Of a DNA stretch of 12,487 nucleotides, positions 1 to 6,353 are shown piece by piece. Made by a program: the position numbers and the translations under genes. The notes beneath the pieces are model-generated. The model did no database searches. It saw only the letters and a list, made by a program, of their open reading frames with translations, and had not been told where the DNA came from. The DNA is taken from assembly GCA_019241805.1 (NCBI GenBank), contig JAFAWL010000312.1, positions 1 through 12,487 on the forward strand. The letters run 5' to 3'. The stretch is from Actinomycetota bacterium. Its GTDB lineage: Bacteria > Actinomycetota > Actinomycetes > Mycobacteriales > Jatrophihabitantaceae. Numbering within the stretch: the stretch's first letter is position 1; each line of letters begins with the position of its first letter.

Positions 1-42
1 TGCGGCGTCGATCACGACGGACTGCGTGGACTGGTCGGCCAT
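1..42 (-). CDS. SRPBCC-family protein, N-terminal fragment (partial)
   Basis: Only the first 14 codons are inside the window, reading MADQSTQSVVIDAA from an ATG at 42-40 and running off the left edge. The start MAD-x-TQ followed by a beta strand ending in IDA is how actinobacterial SRPBCC/START-like proteins such as M. tuberculosis Rv2185c begin, and that gene lies near fadD15 in the same orientation. The family has a helix-grip fold with a hydrophobic ligand pocket; no ligand can be deduced here. There is no Shine-Dalgarno sequence, but a TAGCCT box lies 8 bases upstream of the ATG, consistent with a leaderless or nearly leaderless transcript. The call rests on a very short fragment plus synteny recalled from memory. 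Confidence 0.65.
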   Translation of the reverse strand, partial: MADQSTQSVVIDAA

Positions 43-50
43 AGGGCGAC

Positions 51-56
51 AGGCTA
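51..56 (-). promoter_or_regulatory. Candidate -10 box of the SRPBCC gene
   Basis: TAGCCT on the minus strand fits the actinobacterial TANNNT -10 pattern and ends 8 bases before the ATG at 42. This spacing would put the transcript start at or next to the start codon. No convincing -35 box is visible. Confidence 0.35.
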
Positions 57-234
57 CCGCCGCCGTCCGGTCCGCTGATGGGCCGGCGCCACCGCATGTC
101 CGATCGCCTCAACTCGGTGGACGGGCTACGGTGACCTCACACAATGCCACGGTGGGCGGGCTCGGTCCGGTCGTCTCGTCGCGATGCGCGAGCCCCGAAC
201 GGATTGCCGTCGAGCGCAGGAAGGATCCGGACGA

Positions 235-2043
235 GTGCGCGAATACTCCGTCCCCAGCGCCGCCGCGAGCTCGGCCCAGCACAACACGGCCGATTTCGTC
301 TTCGCCAACGCGGCCCGACGCCCGACCCACGTCGCCCTGCGCCGTCGCACCGGCACCGGTTGGAGTGACGTCACCGCCGCCGGGTTCGCGACCGAGGTGA
401 GCGCGGTGGCGAAGGGACTGATCGCGGCCGGCGTGGGCGCCGGCGACCGAATCGCGATCATGAGCAAGACGCGGTACGAGTGGACGTTGATCGACTTCGC
501 GCTCATGACGGTCGCCGCGATCTCGGTCCCGATCTATGAGACGTCCAGCGCCGAGCAGGTCGAATGGATTCTGGCCGACTCCGGCGCTATCGGCGTGTTC
601 GTCGAAACCATTGAACACGGCGTGATCGTGGAGTCGGTCCGAACCCGCACGAGCGCGCTGCGTCATGTGTGGGCCATCGAGGACGGCGCTGTCCCACAAC
701 TGATCGAGCAGGGCCACGATGTAGCCGACCGGACTGTGGACGAGCGACGCGGCCAGGTACGACCGGTCGACATTGCCTCGATCATCTACACGTCGGGCAC
801 CACCGGGCGACCCAAAGGCTGCCAGCTCACCCACGCGAACTTCATCAGCGAGATCGACGAACTCAGCATCGGCCTGCACGAATTCTTCAATCCGACCACC
901 TCGACGCTGCTGTTCTTGCCGATCGCGCATGTGTTCGGTCGGGCGATCCAGTTGGGCTGCGTCGGTATCGGGTGCACGCTGGGTCATACGGCCGACGTCA
1001 AGAATCTCATCGACGACCTGGCCGAATTCCGACCGACGTTCGTACTCAGCGTGCCGCGAGTGTTCGAAAAGGTCTACAACACGGCCAAGCAGCGCGCGCA
1101 CGCCGAGCGCAAGGGTCGGATCTTCGATCTGGCCGAGCGAATTGCGATTCGGTATTCCCAGGCACTCGACACCGGCTCGGTGTCGATCCTGCTGAAGGCC
1201 CAGCACGCCGTGTTCGACAAGTTGGTCTACAGCAAGCTGCGGGCGGCGCTGGGCGGAAACTGTGTCGCGGCGGTGTCGGGCGGGGCGCCGCTGGGTGAGC
1301 GACTGGGCCACTTCTTCCGCGGGGTGGGCGTCACCATCTATGAGGGCTACGGGCTGACCGAGACGACCGCGGGCTTCTGCGTGAACCGTCCGGGGGCACT
1401 CAAGATCGGCACCGTCGGGCCGCCCGTGGGCGGGGCAAGCGCGCGCGTCGCCGACGACGGCGAATTGCTCGTGCGCGGCGGCGTCGTGTTCGACGGCTAC
1501 TGGAACAACGACGCGGCCACGGCCGAAGCGATCGATGCCGAGGGCTGGTTCCACACGGGCGACATCGGCGAGATCGATGACGACGGCTACGTCCGCATCA
1601 CCGGCCGCAAAAAGGAACTGATCGTCACGGCCAACGGCAAGAACGTGGCTCCCGCCGTTCTCGAGGATCGAGTCCGAGCACACTGGCTGATCGACCAATG
1701 CCTGGTCGTCGGTGATCGACAACCGTTCATCGCCGCGCTGATCACCATCGACCCCGAGGCGTATCCGCGGTGGCTGGCCGAGCACGACCGGGCCGCCTCG
1801 ACGCCGCTGGCCGACCTCGTGGACGACGAGGCGCTGCGAGCCGAGATCCAGTCAGCTGTCGACGAGGCCAACAAGTCGGTCAGCCAGGCCGAATCGATCC
1901 GAAAGTTCACGATCCTTCCCTACGCATGGAGCGAGGACGGCGGTCAGATCACACCGTCGCTCAAGCTGAAACGCAACATCGTCATGGACGAATGCGCCGA
2001 GCAGATCGCGTCGCTCTACGCCGGTCAGCCCGTCCGGTCCTGA
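235..2043 (+). CDS. fadD15: Long-chain fatty-acid--CoA ligase, FadD15-type (AMP-binding)
   Basis: This 602-aa adenylate-forming enzyme activates fatty acids to acyl-CoA with ATP, through an acyl-AMP intermediate. Visible motifs are the P-loop-like YTSGTTGRPKG at about residues 185-195, YEGYGLTE at about 369-376, FHTGD at about 439-443, and the hinge ITGRKKELIVT followed by NGKNVAP at about 455-473. The C-terminal lysine in PSLKLKR (about K577) matches the catalytic lysine position. The GTG at 235 is chosen because AAGGA lies 9 bases upstream and because the resulting start, VREYSVP, resembles the N-terminus of M. tuberculosis FadD15 (MREISVP). An ATG at 184 is in frame but has no ribosome site. 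The length equals the family norm. It converges on pimB' with 30 bases between the stops. Family assignment is secure; the exact chain length preference is unknown. Confidence 0.95.
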   Translation: MREYSVPSAAASSAQHNTADFVFANAARRPTHVALRRRTGTGWSDVTAAGFATEVSAVAKGLIAAGVGAGDRIAIMSKTRYEWTLIDFALMTVAAISVPIYETSSAEQVEWILADSGAIGVFVETIEHGVIVESVRTRTSALRHVWAIEDGAVPQLIEQGHDVADRTVDERRGQVRPVDIASIIYTSGTTGRPKGCQLTHANFISEIDELSIGLHEFFNPTTSTLLFLPIAHVFGRAIQLGCVGIGCTLGHTADVKNLIDDLAEFRPTFVLSVPRVFEKVYNTAKQRAHAERKGRIFDLAERIAIRYSQALDTGSVSILLKAQHAVFDKLVYSKLRAALGGNCVAAVSGGAPLGERLGHFFRGVGVTIYEGYGLTETTAGFCVNRPGALKIGTVGPPVGGASARVADDGELLVRGGVVFDGYWNNDAATAEAIDAEGWFHTGDIGEIDDDGYVRITGRKKELIVTANGKNVAPAVLEDRVRAHWLIDQCLVVGDRQPFIAALITIDPEAYPRWLAEHDRAASTPLADLVDDEALRAEIQSAVDEANKSVSQAESIRKFTILPYAWSEDGGQITPSLKLKRNIVMDECAEQIASLYAGQPVRS

Positions 2044-2066
2044 CCGCCCACCGCTCAGTGGGGGCC
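2044..2066. terminator. Possible bidirectional hairpin between fadD15 and pimB'
   Basis: The 30-base convergent gap contains CCCAC and GTGGG separated by six bases (2047-2062). The pairing can be extended by two G-C pairs if one G is bulged. There is no T-tract on either side, so this would be a hairpin-only terminator at best. Confidence 0.3.
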
Positions 2067-2073
2067 GCCCGAG

Positions 2074-3204
2074 TCATCCGTTCAGCAGATTCCGTAGCCG
2101 CTCGGCCAGCGCCGGCCACTGCCATTCCCGCACGACCCAGTCGCGCCCGGACGCACCGAGCCGGGCACGCAGGGCCGGGTCCAGCAGCAATTGGCGAAGT
2201 CGATATTCCAGCGCTTCCTCGTCGCGTCCGTCGACGACGAACCCGGTGACGCCCGGCAACATCGCGTCCGGCGCGCCCCCCGAGTCGCCGCCCACCACCG
2301 GCCGACCGGCCGCGGCTGCCTCCAGGTACACCATGCCCAGACCCTCGACGTCCAGACCGCCGCGACGGGTCCGACACGGCATCGAAAAGACATCGGCAGC
2401 GGCGTAGTACTCAGGCAGCGCCCCGGGCGCGACGCCGCCGGTGAAAACGACGTCGTCGGCAACGTTCAATTCGGCGCTCAGTGCCCGCAGCCTCCGCTCG
2501 TAGGGGCCCGAGCCCACCAGTACCAGCGCGACCCCCGGGACCGCGTGCCGAAGTAGCGGCAACGCCCTGATCAACGCGTCCTGACCTTTGCGCGGCACCA
2601 GCCGTGACACGCAGACGATAAGCGGCCGACCGAGCAGGCCGTAGCGTCGGCGCACCGCGTCGCCGGACACATCCGGCGTGAACTGCTCGACATCGACGCC
2701 CGGCGACAACCGCACCAGCTCGGTGCGCCGACCTATCACCGGCTCGAGGCGGCGGCGGGTGTAATCCGCGATGTAGGTGACGACGTCGCAACCATCCGCA
2801 ACGCGGGCCAGCAGCTGCCGCGCACCGGGCAGGGCGGCCCAGCCGACCTCGTGCCCGTGCGTGCTCGCAACGACACGTTCGACTCCGGCTTCGCGCAGAG
2901 CGGGCGCGAGCAGCGCAAGGGGCGCCGCCGCGCCGAACCAGGCCGACCGGCACTCGTACTCACGGGCGAGTGCGGCGACCCGCGCCCGGACGGTGGGCGT
3001 GGGCACGAGCAGTCCGGTGCCGTGACGGATGACGGGGTACGGCCGCGTCGCGTCGAAGGCATCCGCGCCGGGATAGGTCGAGGCGTATACGACGATCGAC
3101 TCAGCCGGCTGCCGCGCGAGCAGATTCTCGACGAACGACTGGATGCCGCCCTGCCGCGGAGGGAAGTCGTTGGTGACGACGAGCGTGCGCCGGGTCGTGG
3201 TCAC
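2074..3204 (-). CDS. pimB: GT4 glycosyltransferase, PimB'-type phosphatidylinositol monomannoside mannosyltransferase
   Basis: This 376-aa GT-B protein of family GT4 most likely transfers mannose from GDP-mannose to Ac1PIM1 to make Ac1PIM2 on the cytoplasmic face of the membrane. Seen in the sequence: the N-terminal acceptor loop PPRQGGIQSF (15-24), STHGHE (114-119), SPGVD (167-171), the donor-binding SRLVPRKGQ (200-208), and the EGLGMVYLEA segment (287-296) with the E-x7-E pair. These match the PimB' layout (M. tuberculosis Rv2188c), and the gene lies between fadD15 and ripC as it does there. The GTG start at 3204 has GAGGAG just upstream at a short 3-base spacing. It sits 41 bases downstream of the ripC stop on the same strand, so co-transcription with ripC under the riboswitch is plausible. 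Substrate specificity is inferred from similarity and context. Confidence 0.88.
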   Translation of the reverse strand: MTTTRRTLVVTNDFPPRQGGIQSFVENLLARQPAESIVVYASTYPGADAFDATRPYPVIRHGTGLLVPTPTVRARVAALAREYECRSAWFGAAAPLALLAPALREAGVERVVASTHGHEVGWAALPGARQLLARVADGCDVVTYIADYTRRRLEPVIGRRTELVRLSPGVDVEQFTPDVSGDAVRRRYGLLGRPLIVCVSRLVPRKGQDALIRALPLLRHAVPGVALVLVGSGPYERRLRALSAELNVADDVVFTGGVAPGALPEYYAAADVFSMPCRTRRGGLDVEGLGMVYLEAAAAGRPVVGGDSGGAPDAMLPGVTGFVVDGRDEEALEYRLRQLLLDPALRARLGASGRDWVVREWQWPALAERLRNLLNG

Positions 3205-3245
3205 CTGCTCCTCGTCACCGCCCGCCCCTGCAGGTGCAGATCACC

Positions 3246-4313
3246 TCAGACCAGGCGGGTGGCCCCGGTGTAGCTCTTCATGTCACGGAAGATGTTTACG
3301 ACGACGACGCCCTCGGCCTCGTCCGCCGCGGACACCGCCAGCCCGTTCCCAATGTAGATCTCCACGTGCGAGATGGGGTGGTAAAGGAAGATCAGATCAC
3401 CGGGTTGCAGCTGGCTGACGTCTACGTGCTGCCCGTAGCCGAACTGGGCAGCGGCGTTGTGCGGCAGCGAGATGCCGGCCTGCGCATAGGCGGCAGCCGT
3501 CAGCCCTGAGCAGTCGAACGAGTTCGGTCCGGACGTCGCGAAGCGGTAGGACTTGCCGACCTGTTTCAACGCATAGTCGATCGCCGCCTGGGCCCCCGCC
3601 GAACCCGCGTGCACGGCGATGGCTGCGCTGACGTCGTTCGGCGTCGGGTCGTCGCGGTGCACATACGCGTTGCGCTGCTGGGCGTTGAGCTGGGCCAGCT
3701 CGTTCTGGTACGTCTTGGTGTCGGCTTCGAGCGTCGACTTCTGCTTGTTGATGTCGTCGCGCTGGGCGTTGGCCTGCGTGAGCAGATCGTTGGCCTTCTT
3801 CGTCGCGGCGTTCGCGGCGGCCTTGGCCGCGTTGACCTGGCGCAGGATGTCGTTGCGGTGCGCGGTCAGCATGTTCAGCGTCGACAGCTTGTCGACGAAT
3901 GCCTGACCCGACGGGCTGGTCAGCAGCGCGCCGGCGTGGCTGAAGTTGTCACCGCCCTCGTACTGCTGCGTCAGCGCGGAAGTCAGCTGCTCGCGGCTCC
4001 GCTCGTATTGCTGCTCGGCGGCGCTCGCCTGCTCCTGGGCGGCACTGAGGGCCGCCTGCTGCTGCGAGACGTTCGCGACGGCAGCGTTCAGCTTCTCGCT
4101 GAGGACCTCGTTCTGCTGGCTGAGCTGCGTCAGCTTCGCGGTGACCGACGCGACCGTGTCGGTCGAGGGAGTCGACGGGGCCGCGCCGGCAGTCGCCGGC
4201 AGCCCGAGCGTGACCGCGGCCGCTGCCGCCAGCACGCCGACGGCAACGCCGGCACGAGGCGAGATTAGAACCCGGGCGGTAGTGGGTAGGACGCGTGCAA
4301 TGCGAGTCGCCAC
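3246..4313 (-). CDS. ripC: RipC-like coiled-coil NlpC/P60 peptidoglycan hydrolase
   Basis: This is a secreted peptidoglycan endopeptidase of about 355 aa. A hydrophobic signal segment at about residues 21-45 ends in PATAGAAP. Two long Ala/Gln/Glu-rich coiled coils follow (about 52-120 and 140-217), then the NlpC/P60 domain (about 240-355) with catalytic Cys268 in FDCSGL and His316 in SHVEIYIGNG. This architecture is that of PcsB/RipC proteins, which are activated at the divisome by FtsEX; Rv2190c (RipC) occupies the same position next to pimB'. At 12 residues past the His, where the third catalytic residue is expected, there is a Ser (328). The start is uncertain. GTG 4313 has AGAGGAG 12 bases upstream, whereas ATG 4337 lies almost against the riboswitch's closing stem and would place that ribosome site inside the gene. 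An in-frame ATG at 4448 would run through the riboswitch and is rejected. Confidence 0.9.
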   Translation of the reverse strand: MATRIARVLPTTARVLISPRAGVAVGVLAAAAAVTLGLPATAGAAPSTPSTDTVASVTAKLTQLSQQNEVLSEKLNAAVANVSQQQAALSAAQEQASAAEQQYERSREQLTSALTQQYEGGDNFSHAGALLTSPSGQAFVDKLSTLNMLTAHRNDILRQVNAAKAAANAATKKANDLLTQANAQRDDINKQKSTLEADTKTYQNELAQLNAQQRNAYVHRDDPTPNDVSAAIAVHAGSAGAQAAIDYALKQVGKSYRFATSGPNSFDCSGLTAAAYAQAGISLPHNAAAQFGYGQHVDVSQLQPGDLIFLYHPISHVEIYIGNGLAVSAADEAEGVVVVNIFRDMKSYTGATRLV

Positions 4314-4340
4314 GGTTCGGCGGAGCTCCTCTTCCATCGG

Positions 4341-4500
4341 ACCGCCTACCGAGTTAGCTGACGGGTTCGGGCCGGAAGCAGCCCTACGGCAGGGATGCGC
4401 AGGGCGCACGGGATCGACCCGTGCACTAACGCAACCCCGCCGATTCACCCCAAGGGATCACGGATGGGTCCCCGGTTCGTCGACACCCACAAGGCGAGGG
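4341..4500 (-). ncRNA. ydaO/yuaA-type cyclic-di-AMP riboswitch upstream of ripC
   Basis: Read on the minus strand, this leader has the conserved blocks of the c-di-AMP riboswitch in order: CGCCT (4496-4492), GAACCGGGGACCCA (4478-4465), TTGGGGTGAATC (4453-4442), an irregular hairpin arm with a 7-bp stem GCACGGG/CCCGTGC (4424-4406), and the hallmark CGAACCCGTCAGCTAAC followed by TCGGTAGGCG (4369-4343). The 5' CGCCT and 3' AGGCG pair to form the closing P1 stem. This class (Rfam ydaO-yuaA) binds two c-di-AMP molecules and commonly precedes NlpC/P60 and Rpf cell-wall hydrolase genes in Actinobacteria, usually switching expression off when ligand is high. No intrinsic terminator is visible after P1, while GAGGAG lies 11 bases beyond it, so control at ribosome binding is my inference. 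pimB' may be covered as well. Confidence 0.92.
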
Positions 4501-4586
4501 GACGCCATGGCGATGTCTACGACGATTCGGCGGTGACCTGCTGGCGACTCCCCCGGCGGGTGTCGGCTGACCAGAAGGTCTCGGAA

Positions 4587-4616
4587 AGGTTACGGGACGA
4601 TCCGCCGGCGAAGCAA
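4587..4616 (-). promoter_or_regulatory. Candidate promoter for the riboswitch-ripC transcript
   Basis: On the minus strand, TTGCTT (4616-4611) and TAACCT (4592-4587) are separated by 18 bases. The second fits TANNNT and the first resembles a TTGACA -35. A start near 4580 would give a leader of about 270 bases carrying the riboswitch before ripC. It falls in the 30-to-60 base interval after the stop of the small Cys-rich gene, so ripC probably has its own promoter. Confidence 0.45.
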
Positions 4617-4646
4617 TGCACCCCGCCTCATGTCGCGCGAGATATC

Positions 4647-4877
4647 TCACGCCGTCCGCTGGTTGCCGCCTCGCATCGGTGCAAACCGCACCAGATCGGC
4701 GCCGGACGGAACCATTCGCAACGGGGCGATCAACCCTCCGGCGGCGAGCGCGCCCATAGCCCGGCGCTCGGCCTCATCGAGTTCCACCGGCTGGCCCGGC
4801 GGTCCGAGCAACATCGTCACGACGCAATCAGCGCAGGCGACGTCACGGGCGACGCAGGTGTCGCAGTCGATCAGCAT
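4647..4877 (-). CDS. Small conserved actinobacterial protein with two CxxC motifs
   Basis: This is a 76-aa cytoplasmic-looking protein of unknown function. It begins MLIDCDTCVARDVACADC, giving CxxC-x6-CxxC at Cys5, Cys8, Cys15 and Cys18, a spacing able to hold a zinc ion or an iron-sulphur cluster. The rest holds VVTMLLG, an acidic helix (ELDEAERRAMGALAAGGL) and a basic C-terminus; there is no membrane segment. The ATG at 4877 is chosen because AAAGGAG lies 8 bases upstream; an in-frame GTG at 4895 would put that site inside the gene. It lies between the NYN protein gene (gap about 100 bases) and the ripC leader, all on one strand. I recall similar short proteins beside NlpC/P60 genes in other actinomycetes, but I know no assigned role and the metal binding is inference. 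Confidence 0.8.
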   Translation of the reverse strand: MLIDCDTCVARDVACADCVVTMLLGPPGQPVELDEAERRAMGALAAGGLIAPLRMVPSGADLVRFAPMRGGNQRTA

Positions 4878-4920
4878 CGGCCCTGCTCCTTTCACCGGCG
4901 CGCCGCTCGCGCACGGTGTC

Positions 4921-4953
4921 AGCCACGCTAGAAGCGGGCTACGACAGTTTTTT
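4921..4953 (+). other. Hairpin followed by a T6 run, in the gap before the small Cys gene
   Basis: AGCC-A-CGCT-AGA-AGCG-GGCT (4921-4940) folds into an 8-bp stem with one bulged A. Seven bases later comes TTTTTT (4948-4953). On the plus strand this looks like a loose intrinsic terminator, but no plus-strand gene leads into it. On the minus strand the same bases contain TAGCGT (4930-4925), a possible -10 for the small Cys gene, with a start near 4918. Either role is unproven. Confidence 0.35.
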
Positions 4954-4976
4954 CGATCAGCCTCAGCGGCGCGTGA

Positions 4977-6278
4977 TCAACCGTCGAGACGGTTCAGCAA
5001 GACGCTCGAGGACACCGACCAGGCACCGGCCCGGCGAACGTCCATCGCCACGGCCTGGTCGGAGGAGACGACCACGAGGGGGCGCCCCGGCGGCTCGGCC
5101 GCAAGCAGCTGCCGGATGAGGTCGTCGGCGATAATGCCGGCCTCGCTGAACAACACACGGACACCGCGGGGGACGGCAGGAAGCGCCGGCGGGCGTTCCG
5201 AACCGTCGAAGACGATCGTGACTTCGGCACCTGTACGGGTACCGAGTCGAGCCAGCTGGCCGATCAGCCGCCGACGTTGGTCGGCCAGCGGCAACTGCTC
5301 GTAACCGGACTTCGTGACGTTGTAACCATCGACGATGAGGTGCACGTGGGGCAGGGCCAGCAGCCGTTCGAGCGCGGATCCGTCGTCGACCTGGCGCGAG
5401 ACGCGGCCCACCTGGGGCTCCGCGACTCCGTCGGCCGGGCGTCGAGTCGGCGGGGTGAGCGACAGCTCGCGCCGTACTCCCGCCGCCGCCTCGGTAAGCG
5501 TCTCCACCAGCAGCCACAAGCGAGCGTCGTCGAGGTCGCGTTCGCCGCGGGCCGAGCGGCGGGCCAGTTCGAGCGCCCGCTCGAGCTCGCTGACACGCGA
5601 CCGGAGCCGCCGAGTTTCGCTGTCCCGGGCCGATTCCGCCGCGGCCACTTGGGCCTCGGCCGCGGCCCGGGCGCTTTCGGCGGCCTCAACCCGACGAGCC
5701 GCCGCCTGCGATTGGGCGACCTGCGTCCGTAGCTGGCGCCGTAGTTCGGCGGTCTCCGCGTTGGCGTCGGCCCGGGCCGTGGCGGCGGCCGAGCGGGCCT
5801 GGGCGGCGTCGGAGCGCACCTGGGCGCGCAGCTGGCCCACCTCGGCGCGAAGCCGGGCGTTCTCGCGGTCGTCGCGTTCAGCGGGACCGCGCTCGCTCGT
5901 GTAGCGGGCGTTGGCGGCGGTGACCAGCTCGACCCAGCCCGGCGGACGTAGCAGGTACGCGACGACCGCCACGTCGATCGGGTCCGAGGCGCCGGTCGGC
6001 CCGGCGGTGCGCACGGCCTCGGCCAGCTGGGGGGAGGATTCCGCTACCGTGTCGGCGACGATCTGGCGGAATGCCGGGTCGAGATCGATCGCGGCCGAGA
6101 GCGCGGTCGCGCCGAGGCGAGCTCGCTTGGCCGCCGCGAACCGGGCGACGGGGCGCAGCGCGCCGGGCACCGAGCCGGCCTCGAGGCGACCGAGGACCTC
6201 GGCGGCCACCGTGATCAACCGCTGACGAGCCGGCTCGACCAGGACCGGCACCTCGACGTCCTGCCCCCGGGCGGTCAC
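4977..6278 (-). CDS. Coiled-coil protein with C-terminal NYN (YacP/Rae1-type) ribonuclease domain
   Basis: This is a 433-aa soluble protein. Residues 1-130 form a helical N-terminal region with no motif I recognise. Residues about 135-245 are a long Ala/Arg/Glu-rich coiled coil, and about 310-433 form a PIN-like NYN domain of the YacP class. Acidic and polar residues expected at its metal site are present: LIVDGYN (Asp317, Asn320), VFDGSE (Asp358), ADDLI (Asp385/386) and SSDQAVA (Asp407). Bacillus YacP (Rae1) is a ribosome-associated mRNA endonuclease, so an RNA-cleaving role is likely, while target and ribosome binding are inference. The coiled coil suggests oligomerisation or a partner. The GTG at 6278 has no ribosome site but TAGGCT lies 7 bases upstream, suggesting a leaderless message. 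It is divergent from the exonuclease gene, with 75 bases between the starts. Confidence 0.85.
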   Translation of the reverse strand: MTARGQDVEVPVLVEPARQRLITVAAEVLGRLEAGSVPGALRPVARFAAAKRARLGATALSAAIDLDPAFRQIVADTVAESSPQLAEAVRTAGPTGASDPIDVAVVAYLLRPPGWVELVTAANARYTSERGPAERDDRENARLRAEVGQLRAQVRSDAAQARSAAATARADANAETAELRRQLRTQVAQSQAAARRVEAAESARAAAEAQVAAAESARDSETRRLRSRVSELERALELARRSARGERDLDDARLWLLVETLTEAAAGVRRELSLTPPTRRPADGVAEPQVGRVSRQVDDGSALERLLALPHVHLIVDGYNVTKSGYEQLPLADQRRRLIGQLARLGTRTGAEVTIVFDGSERPPALPAVPRGVRVLFSEAGIIADDLIRQLLAAEPPGRPLVVVSSDQAVAMDVRRAGAWSVSSSVLLNRLDG

Positions 6279-6285
6279 GCAGTCG

Positions 6286-6291
6286 AGCCTA
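6286..6291 (-). promoter_or_regulatory. Candidate -10 box of the NYN gene (leaderless)
   Basis: TAGGCT on the minus strand fits TANNNT and ends 7 bases before the GTG at 6278, which would place +1 on the start codon. No ribosome site competes with this reading. No clear -35 is seen. Confidence 0.42.
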
Positions 6292-6339
6292 CGGCGCGCC
6301 GGACGCGCGTCGTTGACCGTTTTAGTCGGACCGTCCGCC

Positions 6340-6345
6340 TACCGT
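6340..6345 (+). promoter_or_regulatory. Candidate -10 box of the exonuclease/UvrC-like gene (leaderless)
   Basis: TACCGT fits TANNNT and ends 8 bases before the GTG at 6354. A TTGACC (6313-6318) lies upstream, but its 21-base spacing is too long for a standard -35, so only the -10 is proposed. Confidence 0.35.
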
Positions 6346-6353
6346 CCGCACTC

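Noticed and set aside
109..1785. Long minus-strand open frame (558 codons) opposite fadD15
   Set aside because: It is antisense to a clear AMP-ligase gene, is low in recognisable motifs and rich in Arg/Asp/His as expected for the reverse frame of GC-rich coding DNA.
3609..4268. Plus-strand open frame opposite ripC
   Set aside because: It is a Val/Leu/Arg-rich shadow of the coiled-coil region with no ribosome site or family resemblance.
4314..4448. N-terminal extension of ripC to the ATG at 4448
   Set aside because: It would translate through most of the riboswitch; the signal peptide and ribosome site fit the downstream starts.
4426..4650. Minus-strand 74-codon open frame across the ripC leader
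   Set aside because: It covers the promoter and 5' part of the riboswitch, and its protein resembles nothing I know.
4954..4976. Possible terminator hairpin right after the NYN gene stop (GATCA...TGATC)
   Set aside because: It is a five-pair stem with a long loop and is followed on the minus strand by an A-run rather than a T-run.
6313..6345. TTGACC as the -35 of the exonuclease promoter
   Set aside because: The spacing of 21 bases to TACCGT is outside the usual 16-19 range, so the -35 is not claimed.
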